Positions 35,511 through 46,856 of a stretch of DNA of 64,000 bases are shown here, piece after piece. The stretch lies in contig OX235270.1 in assembly GCA_944472135.2 (NCBI GenBank), forward strand, positions 84,205,168-84,269,167. The letters run 5' to 3'. Positions within the stretch are counted from its first letter, which is position 1, and each line of letters opens with the position of its first letter. This DNA is from Trichobilharzia regenti (Eukaryota > Platyhelminthes > Trematoda > Strigeidida > Schistosomatidae). The notes under the pieces are model-generated. The model ran no database searches and had not been told where the DNA came from. It was given only the letters and a program-made list of their open reading frames with translations. Position numbers and translations under genes: made by a program.

Positions 35511-35659
35511 AGAAAACTTTGTCCAACGAAGTAATGCATATATTTCTGCAGCTTGACTTTTATAGTAATTTATCCAGGAAGTCTTCCACGAAGTCATACT
35601 TACTAATTTAGTCCTTACCGGTAGGAAACCATTTTCGTTGAGATACACTCCATTTATTA

Positions 35660-37170
35660 TTATTATTCCCTTGTGTTCCGAGTAGAACATACGGCTTCGA
35701 CAACCCACCTCCACTTTGTTCTGTTTTCTGCTGTCCTCTTCGGCTGGATCCACGATTGGCCAAACTCTCTTATCTCTTCCTGACACGATCTCCTCAATTT
35801 CACCCTCGCACTAACGACCCACATGTCGCTTTCCATTAGGATTCTACTCGAGGGCCAGGCATGCGATTTCATTCGGCGACCTACTCACTGTATGCCCGAT
35901 CCATCTACACCTTATCCTACATATTTTTGAGCGATCGTCTCTTGGTTGGTTTGTTCCACTTCAGAGTTTCTTTTTAGTTATTCTTTCTGACCAGCCATTT
36001 GATCTCTAGTATGCAACCAGCAAAGTGGGCAGCTGTTGATGAGAGTCTACTGCCTGACACACAGTGCAAGTTTTTGACCCGTATAGAAGAACTGACCTAA
36101 CAGTGGTGTCGAGAAAATGCGAATCTTGTTCCTTATGCTAAGTGCGAAAGATTTCCAAACTGGTTTCAGGTTGATGAAGGAGTATCTTGCTTGTCTTTCA
36201 GATTCTGGCTGACTGGTTGGCTTGACAACTCCATCCGTTCTGTCTGTCTGTGACTGAAACCATACTGCCTAGATAAGTGAATGAGAGGCAACCTCTTTTA
36301 AATCTTTCCCGTTAATGGTGAATTGTGCTGGTTGTTGTTGTTGCTGTTGATTAGTTATCGTCATCAACTCTGTTTTCTCTGTGTTCACTTAAAGTCCTGT
36401 TTCTACTGCCTTCCTCTTCTGCCAGTCTGTTGGTTTTCACCTGTAGGTCTTCGAAATCCAGATCTTCTAGAGTCTTCTTATCGGTCGTCCAGCGTACTCC
36501 TGACTCCTCGCTCCCAAAGCACAGTCTGATGCATACATAATCCAGTCCACAACAATTAATAATATCATTAGTAATAATAATAGGCAGTCAGCCTTGTCTT
36601 ACTCCTGTGTTCACTTCTAACACCCTGGCTGTGTTTTCCGTTGAGGATCACTTGACACGTGACATTGTCATATAGCGAACTGTTGAATGAGGTTAACAAA
36701 GACTTAAGGTATGCCGTAGTGTTGAAGTAGTTTCCAAATCACTTCTCTGGGTCTACGTTGTTGAAGGTCTTTTCAAAGTCGATGAAGTTGTGATAGAAAT
36801 TTAACTGGCATTCTATGCTTTATCCTGTGATGAAGATGCGTAGAGTTGCAATTTGATCAGCACATGATCTGCCTTTCTTGAATCCAGCTTGTTTGGGTCG
36901 GTGGGGAGGATTTCTGTATCCGGTGCATTTTTCATTCTCTTCAGGATGATGATACTTAGTATTTTACTTGGCGTGAACAACAGCATGATTCCACACCAGC
37001 TCTTTCAGAGTTAAGCCTAAGTTGCCCTTCTTTGACAGTTTGACGAGGTAGCCCTTCTTCTTCTTCTTCTTCTTCTTCTTCCAATCAATAGGCACCTTTC
37101 CTTCTTTCCAAACTGTTTGCAGTAATGGAGTGAGAACATTTAGCTTAGTTAGCACCAGCACTCCAATGAA
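35660..37170 (-). pseudogene. RTE-like LINE, RT core to C-terminus, frameshifted
   Basis: The longest LINE remnant here, minus strand. From 37160 down: a region before the RT centre; then about 36790-36700 the motif FEKxFNNVDPE, a decayed LDFEKAFDSVDRE with FEK kept; then YDNVTCQVILNGK and EVNTGVRQG near 36650-36600. Later landmarks are the DGV and QPVSQNLKDKQ region, SGRDKRVWPIVDPAEEDSRK-like C-terminal text, and VEVGCRSRMFYSEHKG close to 35680. Many stops and frameshifts. It holds a (TTC)n tract at 37053-37081. The 3' end is near 35660 at an ATTATT run (AATAAT on the minus strand). Confidence 0.75.
37053..37081. repeat. (TTC)n microsatellite
   Basis: About ten units. A similar (GAA)n run lies at 37724-37751. 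Confidence 0.95.
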
Positions 37171-37311
37171 ATTGTCACTTAAGTGAATTTTACGACGTTT
37201 CTACCAAGTTAAATAAAACAAGTATTCAAGTGTTGGTTTGTAGGGATTTGATTGGTTTCAGGATTTCATCATGAGCTGACATTAGTTAGAGAACCATTGG
37301 AAAACCTGGGA

Positions 37312-37357
37312 GTACTGGACAGCTGTTTCGTCCTAGTTTGGGACTCTTCAGCAGTAC
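37312..37357 (-). ncRNA. Hammerhead ribozyme with intact core (SMalpha)
   Basis: Stem I GUACUG pairs with CAGUAC (six Watson-Crick pairs) and continues beyond an internal loop as GGG with CCC. Core CUGAAGA, stem II GUCC with GGAC around a seven-base loop, then GAAA. Stem III is the palindrome ACAGCUGU, and the cleavage triplet is GUC just before CAGUAC. Every invariant position is present. Stem III can form only one or two pairs in a monomer, or a full duplex between two molecules. Known SINE and retrozyme hammerheads with minimal stem III act as dimers. Confidence 0.9.
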
Positions 37358-37359
37358 GC

Positions 37360-37430
37360 ACCCACCGGGATTCGAACCCAGGACCTTCCGGTTACAAGGC
37401 GAGCTCGTATACCATTAAGCCACTGGGACT
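37360..37430 (-). promoter_or_regulatory. tRNA-like internal pol III promoter of SMalpha
   Basis: Minus strand: A-box-like GTGGCTTAATGG and a consensus-like B box GGTTCGAATCC, about 35 nt apart, just upstream of the ribozyme. Confidence 0.75.
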
Positions 37431-37632
37431 CGATCCAATGGTCCTTGAATTCTAACTTCTGCCAATTCACGACATAGCGCGACCGCTAGCCAATGTCTTC
37501 GGCGAGTATTTGTCCTCACACCCGACCAGCTGCACCCTACTGGTCACGACTTCCCACTGGAACCCAGGTAACTACCTACCTGAATGGGGCCAGTCGCCAG
37601 TGAGCATCTCATTGGTATTCAAGTGTTGGTTT

Positions 37633-37690
37633 CCCAATGGTTCTCTAACTAATGTCAGCTCATGATGAAATCCTGAAAACAAGTATTATT
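37633..37690 (+). mobile_element. SMalpha tail fragment, opposite orientation
   Basis: Plus-strand segment CCAATGGTTCTCTAACTAAT through CATGATGAAATCCTG, the 3' tail of a unit. It lies against the 5' end of the minus-strand copy. Confidence 0.8.
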
Positions 37691-37723
37691 GTAAAAGGTT
37701 TAATATTCTAATTATTAGAGTAT

Positions 37724-37751
37724 TGAAGAAGAAGAAGAAGAAGAAGAAGAA
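37724..37751. repeat. (GAA)n microsatellite
   Basis: About nine units, reverse complement of the motif at 37053-37081. Confidence 0.95.
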
Positions 37752-37754
37752 GCA

Positions 37755-39595
37755 GAATAAGAACAAACTTTCCGCTTGTTTGGACAGATTCACGTTTGTT
37801 TTTCTCTGTTAGATATAACCAGATGGAAATACAGTTTACTGCTGTTATTATTATTATTATTATTTTAACTCACTATACAAGCTAATCCATTACAGCATTA
37901 CATAGAATAGGTTGACTGTTAAAATTGTTCTAAATTCCAGAAGTGATACTTTTTTTTTGTAGACTGGGTCAAAGTGATATCCATTCACCAAAGGAAAAAT
38001 ACGAATTTGTATATATAGCTACACGAAAAGAAAAAACCTACTGGGTGTCATATATAAGTATTATTAATATCATTACTAATTTATATTTGTGAAAGCATGT
38101 AGTTATTACGTGAAGCAGGAGAGGAGAGTTAAATTACTGTTTCATTTACTAGCCCGGGAACTGTTTGTTACATAGTGTCATCTGTTCACCGGTTTGAATG
38201 GAATTAATTAATTTCCAGGATTTTGTTGTTGTTGTTGCTGCTGTTGGTTTTGTTGCCTACCTCCCCCACTCTTCTCCCACCATCACAATCCGTTCAAATT
38301 ACAGTGAAGAATGCATTTACACGAACACAGTTGTTACATACATGATCACCAGACTTTCCAGTTACACTGAACATCTCAACCTAGCTAACCTACTCTCTAT
38401 CTCCTCCCACCCAACCCTTAGTCTCTCCCTTTTGTGTCAAAAATTTTAGCCTGAATTAAAGAAACATCACAAAGTGGCGTATACATGCAGACACCGAGGT
38501 ACATGGAGGAACACGCACGCACACACACACACACACACACAGCTATAGGATTATAGTGTACTGAAACAAGGCTAAAGCAGGTTTCTGATACTTTTCGAGT
38601 TAAATAAATCAGATGACTAGATGGTGTATTTTATTTGTAAATATATTTTTTCGGTTAATAGCTAATTAAAGCTGCAAGAATCTCAGAGGAGAACTAGATA
38701 CGTGATGTGCAATGTACATAATTCTCTAGTTTCACTTTAGTTACTATTTCGCCTTCTGTTCTCTTCTGGATTGTTTCATTCTCTCTCTCTCTTTTTCTGT
38801 GCTGTTTGTTCTGTTTATTCTTCAAAAATATACTGAGTTCAGCTTGTCTGAAAATAGTGTGTTTGTCGTCAATGTTGGGACCACCCCTGCCGCCAACGAT
38901 GCCACTAACGTCATCATTGCTACATAGCAGTCATATGCTTTCGTTTGTTCTTTTAACCAATAAAGTATGCAAACAGAGAAGAAGAAAAATGTTACAATTT
39001 AACGAAGGAAATTCTTTTCAGTTGTGTGTGGTTTTCACTTACCAGAAAGATACTGCTTAAAGTATCAATAACCTGTGCTTTAGAATATCAACGAATAAAA
39101 AGGGAAAAATATAGGGGGCGGGGGAAATATTAATACTACAAATGCTTTCAGCATTATTAACAACGACAGAGTTACATTCACTATTACTGTTATTCTTGGT
39201 GGTATTACTAGTAACAGCAATAGTAGTAGTAGTAGTAGTGTGAGTAGTAAGTGAAGTAGTACGTTAAAAAAAAGTGAGTATGAGATGTTTCTCATCTACT
39301 CTAATCTCCTTTAATCAAGTTCATATTGACTAAAAACAGGATAAATATTACACTTTGCAAGACGTTGAGTTGAAACAAGATTGAGGAACTGGTGACGAGT
39401 GTCGCTTGTCTTCGCCAACAACGTATACAATGGCTAACCGACCACCCTCAGCTCACAACTCAAGCTACAGCACACAAGAGACAAAACGGAAAGAAACGGT
39501 AAATTTCATTATTATCCACATTATATTTTACACAATAATGTATGATTCAAAAAATTAGTAAAGACATGTCAGTTAGTATATAATTATGATCAATA
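37755..39595. other. AT-rich DNA with simple repeats, no gene seen
   Basis: Holds (CA)n at 38517-38540 and (TAG)n near 39220-39240. No supported gene. Confidence 0.45.
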
Positions 39596-39710
39596 AAATA
39601 GTGGGCGTCATTTTACGTAGGCCCATTCTAGTTGGTTTGTTCCCAAACTGACCTTGATCGCCATATTATACATCAAGGATAACCCATTGGTTATCTGTCT
39701 GTATATCACG
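39596..39710 (+). repeat. Dispersed repeat shared with 51940-52080
   Basis: Common segments AGTGGGCGT, TTTTACGTAGGCCCATTCTA (TTTTATGTAGGCCAATTCCC in the other copy), ATTGATCxCC and CATAT. No ORF, tRNA head or clear termini. Family unknown. Confidence 0.55.
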
Positions 39711-41340
39711 TCCCCCTCTAGAAAAGATGCATTACTTTGGATCAGCCTGCGACCGCACCATGTATTTTCTGTACACGGCCGACGGACGTCCAGAGGGTGA
39801 TCTGTTGCCTACTTGAAAGTCTGACCTCCTCCTCATCAAGGCGTGGGGGGGCAGGCTTGAGAACAACTTGCTATTCGAGACGGAAGAGTATGACACAAAC
39901 TTGTGGTAGTGAAACACCTGAGAGATGTAGAGCCCGAGCAATTACGAGTTTTGGGTGGGCAAGTGCTGACCAAGAAATACGTCTGTAGCAACTTATCTAT
40001 AATGGCTGTCGTAAGTGTCTTTGTGAGTCAATGATGATACCAATTTTTATATTTCGCAATAACAGTCAGATTGTCATTTTTAACAAATCGATTTGCGGAC
40101 AAGTTCCAACAAGCACGACACCTAGGCTACCTGACGATCACCGCCAGTCATTCAATATCAAACGGATTCATTATACCAGTTATATAAAATGTGCGTCGAT
40201 GAGTAATCATTTTTGGCTGTGTGGAATGTCTAGTATGTCTAGTAAAAACAACTTAAAATCACAGTGAACTGGAAAATGTTCTTTCTATCCAGTTTAATGA
40301 CTCTGAAAAGCTTTCTTGGTCATTGAATAAACATTTCAATGGGCTTGTTTCTGGGTTCTTACAAAGTAAATGAATCATACTGTGAATAAGAATGATAATA
40401 AGTTCCACTGAGAGATATGTTAGCCTACAACTAGGCTGTCTCAGGTTAGTGTGTCCACGAGTAACCCATATTCCTTTACAGGTATAATTCATATATTTGA
40501 AGTCAATCGGTGGAATCCAGGATGCGCACTTCGTCTTATTTGAGAATCGTCACTGCGTGCATCTGCATTCCCCAGTGAGTAATGGTGTTCCCACCGAGGC
40601 TCAAATCCAGTGCCTATAGTTTAAAACCCCAAACGTCGATGCATCTGCACAGTAAGCTAACATGTCAACCTGAGACCGAACACTTCAGTCCATTAAATCG
40701 ACGGGAAAATCTAAACTAAGTTAAATGACTATATATAGTCTTCTTATTGTATGTTACTTCTAATATACCCTACATTCCATAATTTAGTTGGTTATGTGTA
40801 AATTAACAGCCATACCAAGGCTTCCAAGTCTACAGTATGCGGACTAACAATGTCACATGATCACTTAAAAACATGCCATAGTATGGAGAGACTACATCTC
40901 CAGATCACTGGTTTGAAGTTGACCGCATTGACAATTTGTCACATCTTTATAAAGAAGGTAATGCCAATCATTTTAAAAACGAATTACATAACGACGAGAA
41001 GGGAGATATCTTTTAAAACTTTGGTTGTATAATGACATCTCTCGTGACACAGACTTAATTTTCGAAAACCAAGTCTCACGTAGGAACTTTCTTCCAGACT
41101 AAGGTGCTCATTTACTTGATGATTTTCCATTACTGTGTTAGCCATGATAGCGAAATGCTTACTTTCCTATTCCTTACTTTATTGGGTAGGGGATATTCAT
41201 TGTTGAATAATCTAACTGAAACACTCCATGCGTTAAGTAACTCTTATTCGAGCATTTGCCTAGAAAATACCAATTGATAATATGAACCTGTGTGCTTTAA
41301 ATTAGTCACTATTGATTTTCATGAGTAAATGCATCGAAAT
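39711..41340. other. Mostly AT-rich DNA; short GC-richer stretch 39720-39990
   Basis: The GC-richer stretch has overlapping open frames on both strands (69 and 83 codons) with no motif I recognise. It could be an old repeat or exon debris. The rest shows nothing. Confidence 0.35.
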
Positions 41341-41344
41341 TCGG

Positions 41345-41905
41345 ACTTTCAATAAAAACATCAAATCAGTTCTGTTATACGGATCAGAAACTTGGTGGGC
41401 TGGTCACAAAGAATATTTCCAACAGCCTGTTGCACACCAGACCTTTACCAACCAACAACTGTCTTCGCTGACTCTATACTGAAGATCAGATGGCCGGAGG
41501 GGGGTGGGTGGGGTCGGAAAGAATCATCAACTATGGGAAACTATGGGAAGAAAACAAACAAAAGAAGAAGAACAGGCCAATCGCCAACCAACAGCAAATA
41601 TGCAGGAGAAAGTGGATGGAGATGGATTGGACACTCGCTCGCTGAGGAGGCCGGTGGGTGACATCGCGCGCGCGTCAGGCCATACATAGTTCGAGTGGAA
41701 CCAGGCCGAAAGGGAAGCACGTGGTGAGTGGGACGTCAGTTCAAGGGTGACATGGATGAGATCGTGTGAAGAGGAGGAGTAGTTGAAAGAGTATGGACTA
41801 ACATGGATGGATGCAGGTGAAAAGTAGAGCAGAAGCAAGTGGAGGCGTTGAGTTGAAGCCTTGTGTTCCACTAGGAACCCAAGGGAACAATAATAATAAA
41901 TGCGT
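41345..41905 (+). pseudogene. RTE-like LINE C-terminal fragment and 3' end
   Basis: The plus strand starts SVLLYGSETWW (41370-41402), a hallmark of the RTE region after the RT core. It runs through RSDGR, then RKQTKEEEQANRQPTA..., DGDGLDTRSLRRPVGDI in shifted frames, VTWMRSCEEE, and ends WRR...EALCSTRNPREQ with a short AATAATAA tail. Several frameshifts. The antisense 183-codon open frame is a shadow of this relic. Confidence 0.72.
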
Positions 41906-42384
41906 CGAAATGCGTAGATAGTACATTTAGCCGCATCATCACTTGGCACTGGTAGTCTCTGGCAGTGAAAAGAACCAAATAATTTCCGCTCCACCAGGTT
42001 ATTTCCAGTAGTTTTACTTTGCTTTTTTGATGCCGTCGTCGAGACTGCTTCCCAGTACTTGTATTTTCGATAGGTCACTAATACACAGTAGAAAACTCCA
42101 GGGGAGTCAGTTGCTGTTACACATATTTCATATACACAACTCTACACTAAATCATTTGCAATTCGTATATCTATTGTCTTCTGACCTTGTAGTTGATTGT
42201 CAGATTTAAATATACTACAGATAGATCGTTTTCTGCTTTTCAACTTCATTCATAAATTGCCTATTTATAAGCTTCTCATTTCACCTATATATGCCCTGTT
42301 TATTCATTAAGCTATCTAGTTAGCATGTAGCTGTCGACGCATGGTTTACTGGTCACAAAATTTGATACTTAGACGAAAATTACT

Positions 42385-42830
42385 GTCTCTCTCTCTTTAT
42401 CGACCTCGTTCAACAGCTGGCTATATGACAATACCACATGTCAAGTGATTCACAACGGACAACTCCGCAAAACCTTCATAGTGAAGACGAACTGGAGAAA
42501 AAGAAGGCTGACTACTATTACCCACGATGATATTCCTAATTGTGGTGAACTGGATTATGTAAAAGACTGCTGAGAACGAGGAGACATGAATACGTTGGGC
42601 TCATAAGAAAACTTTAGGAGATTTCGATTTCATCGACGATTTATGTCTAGTATCATACAAACTCGAAGACTTACAGGCGAATACTGACAACAAGTTGGTA
42701 GAAGAGGCAGGCAGCGAAGACAGGAATTCAGGTGAACATAGAGAAGACAGAGTTGATGGAGATAACCAACCAACCAACCAACTAACACCATTAAATACCA
42801 ATCACCACCAGTGGGATAAATTCGCAGAAA
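42385..42830 (+). pseudogene. RTE-like LINE RT-core fragment
   Basis: Decayed RT region: WLYDNTTCQVIHNGQL (42415-42465), then a degraded VNTGVRQGC segment (VKTNWRKRRL), GELDYVKD, the FRFHRRF remnant of the LDFADD region, and the repeated AACCAACCAACC stretch. It precedes the C-terminus in the normal order but lies downstream of the 41345 fragment, so it is a separate insertion or rearranged piece. Confidence 0.6.
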
Positions 42831-43790
42831 GTATATTCTTTCACTCATTTGGTCATAATAACCAGTTATTTCGTTACTTCCATTTTCATTAGGCAGTTAT
42901 CTAGATGCATTTTCTTCGTAATTACTTTCTCATTTGATCATATCTCATATTTGTTTTCCTTCGTAGGTTCACATTCTGTGGCTTTTTGAGAGGTAAAGAG
43001 GTAGCGATATGAGGCTAGACAAAGCAAAGCAAGATAGTTCCAAGAGGCATTCCTCTACCTTCAGCTTGTCTGCGTGCAACAACTACGAGGAGTGAATGGC
43101 TTATTTAGCAATCATAATAATTCTTAAATTTTGTTTTCGATTTAAAAAAAAGAAGAAGAGTTTTGAATAAATATATCAGAGTGGAAGTAGGAGGGACAAA
43201 AGAAGTGGGAGAAGAACAGAGCATATGACTACAATTCAATTAATTTTGCTGTCATCCATTTAATCAGAAAAAAACATGTCAGTATATTACACATAAATTT
43301 TCATGAAATTTAACTCACATCAACTTTAAGATAATTAACTTCTCTTTTCTATTTGGTTAAGCGAAGTTGGCTTCTACATACTGCAGCGTCATTTCACAAT
43401 ATGAAGGGGATTTTAGCCAGTACCTGAAACTTTGGAGAAGTTAAATAAACCAGTAGGGATGTCCTTAACACAGAATGGGGTAATTAAGGTCTAGTTCACT
43501 GTGTGATTTGACATGTTGATTGTAGGCATTTTATTTGAGGAATCGATGGAAAAACGGAGAGTTCCTCAAACAGTAAAACACTTTTAACAATCGTACTGTA
43601 AATATTTGAGAAGCGTATTCTGCTATCTACTATTCAGGAATATACAAAAAATAATAATAATGACCGTGTGGTGCGTTTTAAAAGAGAAAATTCATGGAAC
43701 TGAAGTTCATGCACAGCAGAGTAACTGCTGAAAAGACGAATTTGTCCAAAGTTGTAGTTAGAAGTCGAATTGGTAGTAGCTGGAGTTCAG
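42831..43790. other. AT-rich DNA, no gene seen
   Basis: No supported gene or repeat. Confidence 0.45.
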
Positions 43791-43792
43791 GG

Positions 43793-43935
43793 GCTGTTGG
43801 ACCGACCCTCCCAAAAGGTCCGGGGTTAAAACCACAGTGGGTGCGTGTTGCAGAAGAGTCCTAAACTAGGCTGACGAAACAGCTGTTCAGTGCTTCCCGG
43901 TTTTCACTGGTCGTCTGACTGATATCATTCAGTGG
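43793..43935 (+). mobile_element. SMalpha fragment abutting a LINE
   Basis: From the second half of the promoter (box B decayed, GGTTAAAACC) through the ribozyme to TGATATCATTCAGTGG. The hammerhead core reads CAGAAGA (U4 to A) and stem II is disrupted by insertion (GGCUGAC for GGAC), so it should be inactive. The LINE at 43940 starts immediately after it. Confidence 0.78.
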
Positions 43936-43939
43936 TTAA

Positions 43940-44830
43940 ACTTGGTAAAGGTGGTGTAGATCTGCTACCTGGATATAGACTTTTCGACCTCGAGTATGCA
44001 GACGATATCGTCTTACTAAGCGATACCATGCAGGCTGCCCAAATCGCACTTAATCAGTTGGCTATTAGTGTCTGTAAGTATAGTATGTACTTTGCGCGGT
44101 CTAAGATTGATAGGAGCCTGTACCTGCACGCACTCTTGCGGGTGGACCGCTTGAAGTTTTTGATAGGTTTGTGTATCTGGGTAGTTGTGTGAGTGCTGAC
44201 GGAGGAGTGACGGATGAAATTTCCAACCGGATAATGAAGGCTAGGGTGGTATACATCAACTTGAGCCACCTATGGCGCCATCGCGACGTTGGCCTGGCTG
44301 TCAAAGGTCGGGTATACAATGCTTCGGAGCGAGTTGTCTTGCTCTACGCCTGTGAAACCTGGCCTCTCCGAGTAAGCTGAGGATGTGCGGCGACTCTGCG
44401 CGTTTGATCATCGCTGTCTCTGCAGAATTGCTTGCGTTCGATGGCATCATCGCATGAGTAATTCTGAGGTTCGGTGGCGTGTGTTTGAGCACAGTGGAGA
44501 TCACCATTCATTGAGTGTCGTCATCTGGAAACACCGGCTTCAGTGGCTTGGACATGTGCTGCGAATGTCATCCCAGAGGCTTCCGTACAGGTCTCTGTTC
44601 GCTAGCCTTGGGACGGGATGGAAAAGGCGGAGAGGTGGTCAGTCCATGACGTGGAGTCGTAGGATGAAGGATTTTTGTGCAAGACTGGCATCCGCTGGTG
44701 CGTCACGACTCCCGGGGTTAGAGTCCGCGAGATAGCTCGAATCGATGGCTCGAAACATTATCGGATATGGCCAAAAATCGTAATCACTGCTGCAACTTCC
44801 TTCTTTCCTTACTTCCCGATTATGGTTGAA
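43940..44830 (+). pseudogene. RTE-like LINE RT C-terminal half, YADD intact
   Basis: Plus strand. DLEYADDIVLLS gives an intact YADD catalytic box near 43990-44025. Then QIALNQLA, YSMYFARSK; after a frameshift VYLGSCVSADGGVTDEISNR, LSHLWRHRDVGLAVKGRVYN, LYACETWPLRVS and a TGA. It continues in another frame with RRLCAFDHRCLCRIACVRWH, RMSNSEVRWRVFE, WLGHVLRMSSQRLPYRS, and WLETLSDMAKNRNH just after 44740. 5'-truncated, with at least two frameshifts and one stop. Same broad family as 30165-31290 but a distinct sequence. Confidence 0.88.
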
Positions 44831-45399
44831 GAATTCTATTTGAACTTGTTAAGTATTACTGCTTTCCTTCCAGATGAAGTTCTTTATCCGTTATCTACTT
44901 ATAATTTTACTTTGAATCTATGTTGTTTTATTATTATTGTGTGGTGCATCTTTCTTGGTGCAATATTGTACCAAGTTTCTTCTGCATTTAGATAATAAAC
45001 TTGGTCAAAGTTAGACTTCATTGGATAGTCCCTTCCCACTTCTATTGATCAATACCACTCAGTAACTTTTGCTTAACCTTCTTCACTAGAAATCGGTATT
45101 CTTCATGGACGTGTTATGAAATGCAAGTTCATTTTTATACTATCAAAGCTGCTTACCTACCCCCGGTGGAACGTTCAATGAGTAAAAAGTTGATCGTCAA
45201 TAAACTTTATAGCATGTATAAGGTGTTCTGATATTTTGTATCAATATTGCTGTTATCCTTTTGATGGAAATGTATTCATATATCCGTAATAATCGCTCCA
45301 GCAAATAATTGTAAGCTGAATTCAACTCATGATAACTCGGCTGTCAGATCCAGCATGAAACGATTAGGTTTTTGGTGTGAGTATGCTCAAAGTTCACTC
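44831..45399. other. AT-rich DNA, no gene seen
   Basis: Nothing I can support. Confidence 0.45.
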
Positions 45400-45525
45400 A
45401 TCTTTGGTCAGCTATTTCATCCTAGTTTGGGCATCATTGGCAGTACGCACCCACTGGGGTTCGAACCCAGGACCTTTCGGTGATCAACTCGTAAAACAAA
45501 ACTAAACCTTACAAACCAAACTATA
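45400..45525 (-). mobile_element. SMalpha fragment (ribozyme and half promoter)
   Basis: Minus strand: box B GGTTCGAACCCC intact. The hammerhead keeps stem I 5' strand GUACUG and GGAU-GAAA, but the core reads CCAAUGA and the cleavage triplet is lost. Confidence 0.75.
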
Positions 45526-45529
45526 GAAT

Positions 45530-45775
45530 ATCAATCTGATGCTTGCTAGTGACGTGCTACAGGATGGAGTTTCCTGGAGTTCTAGTGAGAAGTGGTGACC
45601 ACCAGTGAGGTCCATCCAGATGTCACGTGTGAGGATGGATGTCCCACCTACGACAATGGTTGAAGTCGAGCTAAATCACGAATTGGTAGAAGTTAGAATT
45701 CATGCATTGGCCATTGAATCGGGTCCCAGTGGCTGAATGGTATTCGAGCTTACCTTGTATCCGTATGGTGTTAGG
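45530..45775 (+). mobile_element. SMalpha body and promoter start, truncated
   Basis: Plus-strand body (GATGCTTGCTAGTGAC, AATTGGTAGAAGTTAGAATT) to box A (CCCAGTGGCTGAATGG). It stops at CCTTGTATCCG, before box B and the ribozyme. Divergent partner of 45400-45525. Confidence 0.8.
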
Positions 45776-46599
45776 ATTATTCGTTTTCTTATATTATACA
45801 ACTTAATTCTATCTAGTCTCATCGATGAGTAATAGCACTCAATACAGTCAGATTAATAGTAAATAATTTCAGCATATATCAGTTTATTATCGCAAGAGTA
45901 ATTTTTGATAAGTGTGAATAAAATGACTCACTAATTCTGTATTCCTTCTGTTTTTTCTTTTTTTTTTCTGAATATTAATGAACACTTGTAATCAACAATG
46001 AAAAAAAATAATTATCTTTCACTTTCTGATGAATAACACAATTTCTCAAGCAGCAATATATTTCATGTCGTGTCAGTATCAAAGTGACTACATTACATAC
46101 CCATAGTTAGTGGCAGTTAAGAGAATAAATAAATGTCTGAAGTTCCCTTTTTTAAGTAGCATAAGGTTTGAATGAAACTCAAGCGTCAAGTGTGTACATC
46201 ATCCATCCATTTAATTGAAGGCGATTTCAGAATTATCGTCTTCGATGTCAGCCAGCCTGAGGCAGTTTCTTTTAATTCTGACTATCTGGGATCGAGTAAA
46301 ATGGTACCCCTTCAAGGTCATTGACGCGTTCAAATGTCGTACGGCGTATTGAAGTGAATATTGCCGAGATGTTTTAAACAAGAGACAAAGGTAATCCAAA
46401 AGCTTATTGACTGATTCTCTAACCGATGTCGATTCATGGTAGAAACCAGTTTGTAGGGCATTTATTAGTTGTTATCTGGTAAACTGCCGTTGAAATCCTC
46501 TATCTAAATTCTTGGACAAATTTTTATTACTTTAGATCGAAGAAAGTCCCATTATCGAGTTACATTACAAACTGACATTGAAAACTAGAGAGTTCCTTT
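45776..46599. other. AT-rich DNA; trace of SMalpha tail near 46408-46445
   Basis: GATTCTCTAACCGATGTCGA resembles the SMalpha tail. A 62-codon minus-strand frame (46211-46399) is unrecognised. Nothing else is supported. Confidence 0.4.
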
Positions 46600-46850
46600 T
46601 GTTTCGTAACTGTTCGGCAGTAAGCAGCTATGACCGCACTGCGGGTCTTCTGATCAGGAGGCTATTCACTAACCAGGGTGAGATTCAAAGACCTATGAAT
46701 TCTCACTTCTGTCTACTCGAGATATATAGCGCCACAGTCAGCCAATACCATCAGAGAGTATCAATCCGCCCACCCAACCTGATGGCTCTAAAATGACCAC
46801 GACTTCTTCATAGAATTCCAGAAACTCCAGCTCGTAGTCAGCCACTAATA
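46600..46850 (-). mobile_element. Highly degraded SMalpha copy
   Basis: Minus-strand order of landmarks survives: tRNA-like remnant (46640-46700), GAATTCATAGG, CACTTCTGTCTACTCG region, then the body to about 46845. No ribozyme can be recognised. Confidence 0.5.
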
Positions 46851-46856
46851 AGCTGT

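Larger units (their letters stand above)
37205..37632 (-). mobile_element. SMalpha-type SINE, best-preserved copy
   Basis: Near-complete unit. On the minus strand the body runs from about 37632, through GACTGGCCCCATTCAGG and GACATTGGCTAGCGGTCGCG, to the tRNA-like promoter at about 37430-37360 (box A-like GTGGCTTAATGG, box B GGTTCGAATCCC). The complete hammerhead follows (37312-37357), then the tail TCTCTAACTAATGTCAGCTC and a terminal ACAAACCAACACTTG at about 37215. Promoter and ribozyme are both intact by eye, so this is the copy most likely to give a self-cleaving pol III transcript. Confidence 0.93.

Noticed and set aside
39720..39990. GC-richer stretch with overlapping frames on both strands
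   Set aside because: Neither frame has a recognisable domain and they overlap each other. Probably part of an old repeat, but not assignable.
41527..42078. Longest open frame in the window (183 codons, minus strand)
   Set aside because: It is antisense to an RTE-like C-terminal fragment on the plus strand (41345-41905) and then runs into unrelated sequence. No motifs of its own.
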